In this document: in pieces, positions 28,524 through 36,842 of the stretch
Layout: each line of letters begins with the position of its first letter
Numbering within the stretch: position 1 is the stretch's first letter
Source of the DNA: Vibrio hannami
Lineage (GTDB): Bacteria > Pseudomonadota > Gammaproteobacteria > Enterobacterales > Vibrionaceae
Length of the DNA: 64,000 bases
NCBI RefSeq assembly: GCF_029589055.1
Contig: NZ_JARQZP010000007.1
Location: 1,178,001-1,242,000 of the forward strand
Direction: 5' to 3'
Notes under the pieces: model-generated
Told to the model about the DNA's origin: nothing
The model's database searches: none
The model's input: the letters and a program-made list of their open reading frames with translations, nothing else
Position numbers and translations under genes: made by a program

Positions 28524-30422
28524 CTAGGCGACTTCTTCACTATCTTTTTTTCTAACAAACAACGCTAATACGCCACCAAGCGTCATCAAAATACCGCCAA
28601 ACCAGATCCACATGACATAAGACTTGTATTGAATACGAACAGCATAGCTGCCATCAATCAACTTTTCACCAAGCGTAATGTAGAGATCACCATGCCAGTA
28701 GTTGCGAATGCCGGGCTCTGTCATGTTCATCACCCGAACCTGATAGTGCCTTCTTTCAGGAATCGTTTTTTGCTTTTCGTTAATTAAGAAATGCGCTTTT
28801 TCCGAGGTATAGTTGGGTCCTACAAATAATTCTAGCTGTTCAAAGTTCAACTCAAAACGACCGAAAGAAACTTCACTTCCTTCATTCATTTTGGCGCTGG
28901 TTTCTATCGAGTGATACGCATTCATCCCCGCACCAGTTGCTGCAATTGTTACGCCTAGGTGAGCAAGCATCATTGGAGCCGCTTTCATCCACGCACTAGA
29001 AGGTAACTTCAAGAGCTGAAGGAGAAGGGTGAGGACAACTAAGATAGAAAGCGTCCATGTTAGCCACGGCATAAAGTGAATGCTGTCATACTGAACGCGA
29101 TAAACTGCGAAGCCAAGTGCCGCTGAAACCAACAGAATAATAGTCAGACCACGGATACGGCCAGAAACATTAGGTTCTTCTTTCCAATTAAACCATGGTG
29201 CAACCGCCATCAACGCGAGAGCAACAAAAGTAAGTGGCGCAAACAGCGTATTAAAATAAGGCGCTCCCACAGAGATATTACCCAACCCCAAAAGTTGGAA
29301 AATCATCGGATAAAAAGTACCGAGGATAACCGTCAGCATCGCCACAGTAAAAATGATATTCCCGATCAGGAACATAAACTCCTTACTGGCTAGAGATTCG
29401 ATACCGGCGGATTTTACAGAGTTAGATTTATAAAGCAGAGAACCAAATCCTCCAACAACCAAACCTAACAGGAGAAGCAATAGGATGATTCCACGCGTAG
29501 GGTCTATCGCAAACGCGTGTACCGAAGTAAGAATACCGGAGCGAACCACAAAGGTTCCTAATAAACTCAGAGAAAACGTGGCAAATGATAGTGTTAACGT
29601 CCAACGCACCAGCGTTTTACGGTGAATACCAGCTAAAAGGCTATGTAATAATGCTGTTCCGGTTAACCAGGGAAGTAAAGAGGCATTCTCAACTGGATCC
29701 CAGAACCACCAGCCTCCCCAGCCTAATTCGTTGTATGCCCACCATGCACCAAGCACGATACCTGCTGTCAGGAAAGCCCAGGCAAACAACGCAAACTTAC
29801 GAGCATAGATTAACCACTCAACCTTATCTTCCGAATCCCAAAGCGCCGCCATCGCTAATGCAAAGCTAGACGCGAACCCAATATATCCGACATAAAGCAG
29901 CGGAGGATGGAAAATTAAACCAACATCCTGAAGCATCGGGTTTAAATCTCTACCTTCTTCAGGAATAACACTGTTGATTTCGAATGGGTTCGATGCGTAT
30001 AAGGTAAAGAATGCAAAAGCACTCACAAATAATAGTGCGGTCAGAAGCGCATAATTCATAAATCGGGCTGGCAGTTTATTTTTCATAAACGCAATAGCAG
30101 AAGCCCAACAGGCCAGCATCATAACCCAAAAAAGCAGTGAACCTTCATGCCCTCCCCACACGGCTGCCGCTTTGAAAAAATCAGGCAAATGTGAGTTTGA
30201 GTGAGAAGAGACATAGCTCAGCGTAAAATCATCATAGATAAATGCTGCCGCAAGTATCCCGATGGAAATAAGTGAAAAAAGCGCACAGAAATGAGCGACA
30301 CTTAATTGCACGGATATTGTTTCAGAGCGATTTCGTGAAATATCGTATACAGAAGTAATAATGGCAATAAGAGAAGAGACTGCAACAAGCAGTAGAGAAA
30401 AGTGACCGAATTCAGCTAGCAT
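28524..30422 (-). CDS. nrfE: Haem lyase subunit NrfE (CcmF family)
   Basis: This polytopic inner-membrane haem lyase component of 632 residues has the haem-handling WWD block WGGWWFWDPVENASLLPWL, plus the His-bearing loops FHPPLLYVGYIGF and HEGSLLFW. In E. coli, NrfEFG attach the special haem to the CxxCK site of NrfA. An 11-base hairpin separates it from nrfD upstream. Confidence 0.95.
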   Translation of the reverse strand: MLAEFGHFSLLLVAVSSLIAIITSVYDISRNRSETISVQLSVAHFCALFSLISIGILAAAFIYDDFTLSYVSSHSNSHLPDFFKAAAVWGGHEGSLLFWVMMLACWASAIAFMKNKLPARFMNYALLTALLFVSAFAFFTLYASNPFEINSVIPEEGRDLNPMLQDVGLIFHPPLLYVGYIGFASSFALAMAALWDSEDKVEWLIYARKFALFAWAFLTAGIVLGAWWAYNELGWGGWWFWDPVENASLLPWLTGTALLHSLLAGIHRKTLVRWTLTLSFATFSLSLLGTFVVRSGILTSVHAFAIDPTRGIILLLLLLGLVVGGFGSLLYKSNSVKSAGIESLASKEFMFLIGNIIFTVAMLTVILGTFYPMIFQLLGLGNISVGAPYFNTLFAPLTFVALALMAVAPWFNWKEEPNVSGRIRGLTIILLVSAALGFAVYRVQYDSIHFMPWLTWTLSILVVLTLLLQLLKLPSSAWMKAAPMMLAHLGVTIAATGAGMNAYHSIETSAKMNEGSEVSFGRFELNFEQLELFVGPNYTSEKAHFLINEKQKTIPERRHYQVRVMNMTEPGIRNYWHGDLYITLGEKLIDGSYAVRIQYKSYVMWIWFGGILMTLGGVLALFVRKKDSEEVA

Positions 30423-30438
30423 AATACCCGTTAAATTA

Positions 30439-30468
30439 GGGCCTTATTCTACATAGCGAATAAGGCCC
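30439..30468 (-). terminator. Intra-operon hairpin between nrfD and nrfE
   Basis: GGGCCTTATTC pairs perfectly with GAATAAGGCCC over an 8-base loop. The following tract (TAATTT on the minus strand) is a weak terminator tail, so partial termination or mRNA processing is plausible. Confidence 0.55.
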
Positions 30469-30478
30469 GGTTAAATGT

Positions 30479-31435
30479 TTAAACTACAGTCAACTGACCA
30501 GCGTATAGGATAAACGTACGGAACATTAGTACGCCGATCAAGCCTAAACTGGTAACCAGCATGATAAATCCGGTCTTGTGTCTAACTTCTGATGGTGTGA
30601 AGGCATTTAATGCTAATGGAAGCAGCATACCCACACCAATAACACCAATCCAGAACCAGCTTGCCCAGAATCCCCCACCAAGTGCGTTAATAGCCGCAGC
30701 TTGAGCCTGGCCACCACCGAAGATCATACCGGTAAAGAAAGCGATCATGACAAACAGTTCAAACAGAACAACAGGTCTTTCGAAGCTGTGAACCCACTTC
30801 GCCGTCGCACTTTCTGAAGGTTGTTTAAAGCCAACAATACCAAACAGCATACATGCAGCAGCACCGGATGAAAGGCTAGAGAACAAGAACAGAATAGGCA
30901 GAATCGGGTTATTCAGCATCGGGAAGCTCTTCAGTGCTGATAACAGGAAGCCTGTGTAAGCAGCAAGAGCAAAGGCCTGAATCGCCAGCAACCATTCAAT
31001 GCTGTTTTCATACTTCTGCAGCAGCTTAATGATGTTATCAACGAAGTTGAACTTGCCTTTCGCTATCATGTTCAGGAAATCCATAATGGTCTTTCTGAAA
31101 ATGATAGCAATCCACATAAACAGGAAGATCATATAAGTCTGGAACAAAACAACACCCATAGACATTACGGAAGTAACGTTAAAGTGAATCATTATTTTCC
31201 AGAACATTAATGGCTTCGTTAGGTGGAACACCAGAATGGTAAGACCGCCGATGATACCGAAAGGTGCCAGCCAGGCTGTTGCTTTCAAAATACCATCTCT
31301 GGCAGGGTCACCCTCTATTACCTTACGTTTAAGGTAGATAGAGATCATTACACAGCCGGCAGACATACCTGCTAAGAACAGGTAAACCGCGATAGTCCAA
31401 TCCCACACTAAAGGGACGTCAAATGCACTCATCAT
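30479..31435 (-). CDS. nrfD: Nitrite reductase quinol dehydrogenase membrane subunit NrfD
   Basis: This NrfD/PsrC-type integral membrane subunit of 318 residues has about eight or nine helices and opens with FDVPLVWDWTIAVYLFLAGMSAG. It oxidises quinol and passes electrons to NrfC. It begins immediately after nrfC. Confidence 0.95.
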   Translation of the reverse strand: MMSAFDVPLVWDWTIAVYLFLAGMSAGCVMISIYLKRKVIEGDPARDGILKATAWLAPFGIIGGLTILVFHLTKPLMFWKIMIHFNVTSVMSMGVVLFQTYMIFLFMWIAIIFRKTIMDFLNMIAKGKFNFVDNIIKLLQKYENSIEWLLAIQAFALAAYTGFLLSALKSFPMLNNPILPILFLFSSLSSGAAACMLFGIVGFKQPSESATAKWVHSFERPVVLFELFVMIAFFTGMIFGGGQAQAAAINALGGGFWASWFWIGVIGVGMLLPLALNAFTPSEVRHKTGFIMLVTSLGLIGVLMFRTFILYAGQLTVV

Positions 31436-31437
31436 GA

Positions 31438-32121
31438 TTAAATCTCCCCTTTCTCATGCGGAACTTTATAAAGCTTAGGTGCGGTACCTAAGTGCGCTTT
31501 GTCTCTGTAAACGACTTTATCTTTCAATACGGCGTTTATCTTCGAGTTTGGATCGTTCAAATCACCAAACGTCAGAGCTTTAGTTGGACAAGCTTCCACA
31601 CAGCCAGGTAGTTTGCCAGCAGCAAGGTTAGTATCACGACAGAAGTTACACTTATCAGCAGAACCCTCTTCGGGATGGAAGAATCGAACCTGGTAAGGAC
31701 AAGCGACGATACAGTAACCACAACCAACACACTTATCTTTATGTACGTCGACAATGCCGGTTTTTTCATCTTTATATGCAGCACCAGTAGGACACACCAT
31801 CACACACGGAGCATTATCACAGTGCTGACATGAGATACGGTTGAACTTGTAATCTACATTCGGGTATTCCCCCTGAGGCTCACTACGGGTGATCTCTAAA
31901 CGAGTCACACCTTCAGGAACACTGTTTACTTCGCGACAGGCATCCATACAAGCTGTACATCCGATACACTTGTTCTCGTCATAGACCATGCCATAACGTT
32001 TCACCTTCTCTTCAGGCTCATTCGCTTTTACTTTGGAGCTAAGCGCGCAGGTTGTTGCTACACCTGTAGTAAAAATTACCGCACCAGCGCCAGTCAGAAA
32101 ATTACGTCTTGAACAACTCAT
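31438..32121 (-). CDS. nrfC: Nitrite reductase 4Fe-4S subunit NrfC
   Basis: This periplasmic ferredoxin-like protein of 227 residues has a twin-arginine leader (SCSRRNFLTGAGAVIF). Four cysteine clusters are visible: CIGCTACMDACREV, CQHCDNAPCVMVCPTGA, CVGCGYCIVACPYQ and CNFCRDTN with a later CVEACP. They bind four 4Fe-4S centres relaying electrons from NrfD to NrfB. Its ATG overlaps the nrfB stop by four bases. Confidence 0.95.
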   Translation of the reverse strand: MSCSRRNFLTGAGAVIFTTGVATTCALSSKVKANEPEEKVKRYGMVYDENKCIGCTACMDACREVNSVPEGVTRLEITRSEPQGEYPNVDYKFNRISCQHCDNAPCVMVCPTGAAYKDEKTGIVDVHKDKCVGCGYCIVACPYQVRFFHPEEGSADKCNFCRDTNLAAGKLPGCVEACPTKALTFGDLNDPNSKINAVLKDKVVYRDKAHLGTAPKLYKVPHEKGEI

Positions 32122-32774
32122 TTCGCTTCCTCCTGCTTCTCAAGTAGCTGGTTGAAGTCTGAGTGACAGTCAACACACATCTTAATTAGCGTCTTACGGT
32201 CTTCGAACTGAAGCACGTTCAAGCCAGGATCTTTTGGTTTTCTCTTCTTAGTCAGTCGAGCTTGTTTGCCATTCTTTAGGTGAACATCATGACAGTTAGA
32301 ACAGGTGAGATTCAAAGCGTGTACATCATGAGTCCAGCTTGCTTCCTGAAGTTTTGTAGGCTCATGGCAGTCCAGACACTCTTTGTTCGCCTTAAGCACT
32401 TCATCGTGGCTTAATAGCTTTTTCTTAGTTCCAGGCTGAGATTGAGCTGAAGCGTATTTGGTAACAACATCGGCTTTACGACGGTGTTTAGGGCCAATCT
32501 TATTGTGGCAATCTACACATCCTACAGTTTTACCTAAAATATTTGCGGCATCCTGTCCGTGTGTTTCATGTTGGGTTTTATCTGCGCCTTTATGACACTG
32601 AAGACATTTTTTATCTGCGCGCGCAGTTTTAAGCTTAACTGTCTTTTTAGCTGGTTCCGACTGACTAGCAGTAGCATCACCTGCAGCGACAGCTTGTGTA
32701 ACTGAGAAACCATAGAGACATAATATAAGAAGTGACTTCAGCATTATGGCTATGGTCAATTTATTATTGGCCAT
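32118..32774 (-). CDS. nrfB: Pentahaem cytochrome c NrfB
   Basis: This periplasmic electron carrier of 218 residues has a signal peptide. Exactly five CxxCH sites are present (CLQCH, CVDCH, CLDCH, CSNCH, CVDCH), as in E. coli NrfB. It delivers electrons from NrfC to NrfA. It is the first gene of the minus-strand nrfBCD unit and is divergent from nrfA. Confidence 0.94.
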   Translation of the reverse strand: MANNKLTIAIMLKSLLILCLYGFSVTQAVAAGDATASQSEPAKKTVKLKTARADKKCLQCHKGADKTQHETHGQDAANILGKTVGCVDCHNKIGPKHRRKADVVTKYASAQSQPGTKKKLLSHDEVLKANKECLDCHEPTKLQEASWTHDVHALNLTCSNCHDVHLKNGKQARLTKKRKPKDPGLNVLQFEDRKTLIKMCVDCHSDFNQLLEKQEEAK

Positions 32775-32836
32775 TTTTCTTTCCTACATATCAGAATAAT
32801 ATTTGCACTTAAAAATCAGCTAAATACAAATAAACG

Positions 32837-32883
32837 TTGGAGTTAAAATTAATTAACTCCAAACGATAATGATTCTTATTTTA
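32837..32883. promoter_or_regulatory. Inverted repeat and Fur-like box upstream of nrfB
   Basis: TTGGAGTTAA and TTAACTCCAA (32837-32862) are perfect ten-base arms around six bases. Directly next to it, 32865-32883 matches 14 of 19 Fur box positions, starting with GATAATGAT. Both lie in the nrfB leader side of the 487-base divergent nrfB/nrfA region. Confidence 0.45.
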
Positions 32884-33045
32884 GAAAGCCACAACGCTAA
32901 TGAGGCTATTATATATATCCAGCCGAATAAGCTAATGAATTATTAGCAAAATAGTGACCTATTTCACCTAATTAAAAAATGTTACGAATTATTAACTTCC
33001 TTACGCTTCAATAGCCTATAACACTGTAACTGCAAGACTTTTTGC

Positions 33046-33061
33046 TAACCCTTAAGGGGTA
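33046..33061. promoter_or_regulatory. NarP/NarL-type 7-2-7 site in the nrf intergenic region
   Basis: TAACCCT-TA-AGGGGTA is a 7-2-7 inverted heptamer pair close to the consensus TACCCCT/AGGGGTA, with one mismatch in the left half. Confidence 0.6.
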
Positions 33062-33097
33062 TTTAAAATATTTCGTGTTCCAGATCACCTGTCTAAA

Positions 33098-33111
33098 TTG
33101 ATCTAAAACAA
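33098..33111. promoter_or_regulatory. FNR-like box upstream of nrfA
   Basis: TTGATCTAAAACAA matches nine of ten defined positions of TTGAT-N4-ATCAA. It lies about 150 bases before the nrfA start and 51 bases (centre to centre) from the NarP-type site, consistent with anaerobic nitrite control. Confidence 0.65.
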
Positions 33112-33261
33112 TTTAGCAAATTTAGTGCAATGAAAGGTTAATTTTATTAGCTACTATATATGGGTATCTCTAAAAACTCTTATATTTAGAACTAGTCCAC
33201 AACGCTAGTACAAATAAACGGAGTATGTGGGAATAAACAATACAAACATGGAGAAAACACC

Positions 33262-34683
33262 ATGAAAAAACACTGGATGACGAAATCTCTAGCGATTTTG
33301 GCAGCTGGCATGATGTTTGGCGCAGCTACTAGCGTTGTTGCAGCGGATAAGATCGGCGACCCTCGAAACGACCAGTACGAGGCAAGCCATGCAGATCAAT
33401 ATGCAGGTTGGAAAGCGACTTCTGAAAGTTCTGAAATCGAAGATGCACTAGCACACGATCCTAATATGGTAATCATGTGGGCTGGTTACGGCTTCGCTAA
33501 AGACTATAACAAAGCTCGTGGTCACTTCTACGCAGTTGATGATGTACGTAATACTCTTCGTACTGGTGGACCAGTCGATGAGAAAACAGGCCCAATGCCT
33601 ATGGCATGTTGGAGCTGTAAGAGCCCTGACGTAGCACGTGTTATCGACGAGCGCGGTGAAGACGGTTACTTCGAGGGTAAATGGGCGCGTCTAGGTCACG
33701 AAATCAATAATGCTATTGGTTGTGCTGACTGTCACGACACTCGTAGCGAAGAGTTCAAAAATGGTGAGCCTGCTCTAATGCTGACTCGTCCATACGTTGA
33801 GCGTGCATTCACTACTATCGGTATGCCATTCGATGAAATGGATGACGCTGATAAAGCGGGTGCGGTTTGTGCTCAGTGTCACGTAGAGTACTACTTCACA
33901 GGTCCTAACAAGACTGTTAAGTTCCCTTGGGACATGGGTACAAACGTAGACGAGATGGAAAAATACTACGATGCTCTTAACTTCAAAGACTGGACTCACA
34001 AAGTGTCTAAAGCTCCTATGCTTAAAGCACAGCACCCAGGCTGGGAAACATGGCGTCTAGGTATCCACGGTAAGAACGGCGTAGTTTGTGCTGACTGTCA
34101 CATGCCTAAAGTTGAGAAAGATAACGGCGACATTTACACAGACCACAAAGTTGGTAACCCTCTTGATTCTTTCGACGTAACTTGTGCACAGTGTCACTCT
34201 CAAGAGAAAGAGTTCCTACAAGGCGTTGTTTCTACTCGTAAAGCTCAGGTTACTAACATGAAGCTTACTGCTGAGAAACACATTGTAGCTGCTCACTTCG
34301 AAGCTGGCGCTGCATGGGAAGCTGGTGCAACTGAAGCTGAAATGAAAGACATCCTAATGGATATCCGTCATGCTCAGTGGCGTTGGGACTATGCAATTGC
34401 ATCTCACGGTGTACATATGCACGCTCCTGAAGTTGCTCTAGAAATTCTAGGTACTGCAGTAGACAAAGCTACTGACGCTCGTACTAAGCTCGTTCGTCTT
34501 CTAGCTAAGAAAGGTATTACTGAGCCAGTTCAAATTCCAGACATCTCTACTAAAGAGAAAGCGCAAGCTGCTCTAGGTATGGATATGGATAAGATGAATG
34601 CAGACAAGAAGAAATTCTTGGAAACATTAGTACCAGAGTGGAAGAAGAAAGCTGAAGCACGCGAAGCGGGCTACAACTACTAA
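33262..34683 (+). CDS. nrfA: Ammonia-forming cytochrome c nitrite reductase NrfA
   Basis: This periplasmic pentahaem enzyme reduces nitrite to ammonium. The 473-residue precursor has a signal peptide ending near SVVAADK. The active-site haem motif is CWSCK, and four CxxCH sites follow (CADCH, CAQCH, CADCH, CAQCH). GGAG precedes the ATG. It is transcribed away from nrfBCD under a region with FNR-like and NarP-like sites, and ends in a strong terminator. Codon use is highly biased, suggesting strong expression. Confidence 0.98.
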   Translation: MKKHWMTKSLAILAAGMMFGAATSVVAADKIGDPRNDQYEASHADQYAGWKATSESSEIEDALAHDPNMVIMWAGYGFAKDYNKARGHFYAVDDVRNTLRTGGPVDEKTGPMPMACWSCKSPDVARVIDERGEDGYFEGKWARLGHEINNAIGCADCHDTRSEEFKNGEPALMLTRPYVERAFTTIGMPFDEMDDADKAGAVCAQCHVEYYFTGPNKTVKFPWDMGTNVDEMEKYYDALNFKDWTHKVSKAPMLKAQHPGWETWRLGIHGKNGVVCADCHMPKVEKDNGDIYTDHKVGNPLDSFDVTCAQCHSQEKEFLQGVVSTRKAQVTNMKLTAEKHIVAAHFEAGAAWEAGATEAEMKDILMDIRHAQWRWDYAIASHGVHMHAPEVALEILGTAVDKATDARTKLVRLLAKKGITEPVQIPDISTKEKAQAALGMDMDKMNADKKKFLETLVPEWKKKAEAREAGYNY

Positions 34684-34741
34684 GCTTCTAAGTCACTAAG
34701 CTACTATCAATTAATAATAAGCTTACTTACTCCGTAAAACC

Positions 34742-34775
34742 AAAAGCCAGCGACCCTCCCCCGCTGGCTTTTTTC
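34742..34775 (+). terminator. Rho-independent terminator of nrfA
   Basis: AAGCCAGCG pairs with CGCTGGCTT and is followed by a T run. Confidence 0.88.
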
Positions 34776-34905
34776 TTGCCCTTAGCTGCTTTTATAACGT
34801 TTTTTCTTTTTTACCTTAAAGTCTTTTATCGGTTGATCTGAATCACATTTTCTATTCTAGCGAAGAATAACATTCAGACACTGTTAACTTGCCGAGGGTA
34901 ATCCT

Positions 34906-35544
34906 TTGTATTCTTTCGATCATAGCCAGCCAGATAACCCTCTTTTGGAAAACCTAATCTTTGTCGCTGATGTTGTACTTGCCTGTCTTCTGGTTTTTCT
35001 TACTCTCTATCTGGATATCCGTTATTTCAGCAACCCTTTTAGTGAAACGTCATTAACTGAATTTAGCGCCCAGCTTCTTCTGCTATCAATTAGTATTCGA
35101 TTTCTCAGGCACTCAAGAAACAATAGGGATAGGCAAAATGCTGAGCGCATCAATCACATCTATGTACTGGCTGGTATCTTCTTCACTGTCCTGCTCATCC
35201 GGGAACTCGATCAATGGTTTGATATAGTCACGCATGGCTTCTGGGTATACCCTGCTCTTAGCGCCGCTCTATATGGACTATGTTACCTCGTAAAGCATAG
35301 AACCGTGGCTTACCATCAATTACAAACCCTTCTAAGCCATAGATTTATGCCAATATTGCTGTTAGGTGTTGTGTTTCTATTGGTGCTTAGCCGTATTATG
35401 GGAATGGGAATGTTCTGGAAGGAAGTAATGGGAGACGACTATATGAGAATAGTTAAAAATGTCGTCGAAGAAGGTTCAGAACTATTGGCCTATTACATCA
35501 TTGCCATTGGGACAATAAAGATCACTAAAAGCGAGTATGCCTGA
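34906..35544 (+). CDS. Hypothetical multi-pass membrane protein
   Basis: I do not recognise this 212-residue protein. About five hydrophobic segments are visible, for example VADVVLACLLVFLTLYL, HIYVLAGIFFTVLLIREL and PILLLGVVFLLVLSRIMG. Charged residues near GDDYMRIVKNVVEEGSEL precede the last helix. No ATG occurs early, so the start is the TTG at 34906, supported by GAGGG eight bases upstream. It is followed by the REP array at 35570. Confidence 0.6.
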   Translation: MYSFDHSQPDNPLLENLIFVADVVLACLLVFLTLYLDIRYFSNPFSETSLTEFSAQLLLLSISIRFLRHSRNNRDRQNAERINHIYVLAGIFFTVLLIRELDQWFDIVTHGFWVYPALSAALYGLCYLVKHRTVAYHQLQTLLSHRFMPILLLGVVFLLVLSRIMGMGMFWKEVMGDDYMRIVKNVVEEGSELLAYYIIAIGTIKITKSEYA

Positions 35545-35569
35545 CGGATATACCCAATCAAACTTTGCC

Positions 35570-36079
35570 CTCGTTCCACACACTCCGTGTTGGAATGCAT
35601 ATCTGGCTCAAAGTAACCGATGGAGTTACTTATTTCTCCAGGCTGATCTGAACCTGTATTTGAATTAGTATGGGTGAAACAAATAGCTTCAATATGAATT
35701 CCCACGGGGGACCGTGGGAACTAGCAAAAACTTCAGACTCTGGTGCCCTCGTTCCAATGCTCCGCGTTGGAATGCATATCTGTCTCAAAGTGTCCGGTGG
35801 AGCAACTTCTTTCTCCGGGCTAATCTGTACTTGTATTTGATTTAGTTTGGGGGAAACAAATGGCTTCAATATGAATTCCCACGGGGGACCGTGGGAACTA
35901 GCAAAAACTTCAGACTCTGGTGCCCTCGTTCCACACGCTCCGTGTTGGAATGCATATCTGTCTCAAAGTATCCGGTGGAGCTACATCTTTCTCCGGGCTA
36001 ATCTGAACCTGTATTTGATTTAGTATGGGTGAAACAAATGGCTTCGATATGAATTCCCAAGGCGGACCGTGGGAACTAG
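35570..36079. repeat. Three tandem composite REP units (about 178 bp each)
   Basis: Forward REP sequences begin at 35570, 35748 and 35925 (CTCGTTCCA...TTGGAATGCATA). Each is followed about 90 bases later by an inverted REP (ATGAATTCCCACGGGGGACC or close variant) at 35692, 35869 and 36047. The spacers are also nearly identical. This fills the 540-base gap between the membrane protein and nrfG; there is no gene in it. Confidence 0.85.
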
Positions 36080-36086
36080 GAATACC

Positions 36087-36776
36087 CTACTGTTGTAACA
36101 TCTCTTTTGCGCGGTTAATCGAGTTAATTACCGTTGTTCTGTCCAAACCTTGTCTTTCTGAATCCAATATTTTCTGCCAGGTTTCAATCGCATCTTCATA
36201 ACGGAAACTAATAAAGTGATCATTGCCAATCAACATCAGCGCTGGATAGTTAAATTCATCCATTGATAGCGCTTCATCAAGCAACAATTGAATATTTTTG
36301 TTTATTCGCTGCGAGTTAGCATAATAATCCGCTGTCGCTTTCGCTGAAAATACGGAAGCTGTCGGGTTCTCTTCTAAACGAATTACATAACTAAAACACT
36401 GGGAAGCCTCTTCAAAACGATTAGAAGATAGATAACCATGCCCAAGCTCGTACCACAACTTCGAATTATTTCTATCTTCTCGCAGCTTATTTTCTATCTG
36501 TTCAATCAACTCAGCCACAGTTTTAGGCTCGGCCGCCACCTTTTGTTCCACATTATTTAAGGCGACTTCCAACTCTGCTGATTGATCTAGAGTGGTATAC
36601 CAGATAGCACATGATACAACGACTACACAAACACCCAGTATTATGGGTTTACCGGGCTTACGACTTTTACTGAAATAGAGGTATAGCGCAGCAAGCAAAA
36701 CAACAGCGGACAAAGAAAGAATTATAATAACCATATTTAAAGTAACTTCATGAAAATACTGAGCTAACCATAACAT
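36087..36776 (-). CDS. nrfG: TPR protein NrfG (CcmI-like haem lyase partner)
   Basis: This is a membrane-anchored TPR protein thought to present the NrfA C-terminus to the haem lyase. Two N-terminal helices (MVIIILSLSAVVLLAALYLYF and IILGVCVVVVSCAIWYT) precede TPR-like helices with KLWYELGHGYLSSNRFEEAS and RYEDAIETWQKIL. The start is uncertain: ATG at 36776 or 36734. The open frame to 36800 runs into the gyrA terminator, so that start is rejected. It is displaced about 9 kb from nrfEF, next to gyrA. A general CcmI-like role is the alternative. Confidence 0.75.
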   Translation of the reverse strand: MLWLAQYFHEVTLNMVIIILSLSAVVLLAALYLYFSKSRKPGKPIILGVCVVVVSCAIWYTTLDQSAELEVALNNVEQKVAAEPKTVAELIEQIENKLREDRNNSKLWYELGHGYLSSNRFEEASQCFSYVIRLEENPTASVFSAKATADYYANSQRINKNIQLLLDEALSMDEFNYPALMLIGNDHFISFRYEDAIETWQKILDSERQGLDRTTVINSINRAKEMLQQ

Positions 36777-36786
36777 TATAAGCAAT

Positions 36787-36812
36787 AAAAAACCGGGCAA
36801 AATGCCCGGTTT
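36787..36812 (-). terminator. Rho-independent terminator of gyrA
   Basis: AACCGGGCA pairs with TGCCCGGTT and is followed by T residues on the minus strand. It lies between gyrA and nrfG. Confidence 0.85.
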
Positions 36813-36842
36813 GAGATACTTGTAAGTTATCAGAAAGAGGTA

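Noticed and set aside
33075..33090. CRP-like site CGTGT-N6-TCACC before nrfA
   Set aside because: Too many mismatches to the CRP consensus to list without binding evidence.
35630..35869. 79-codon minus-strand frame in the REP units
   Set aside because: It is made of two copies of the repeat unit and carries no recognisable domain.
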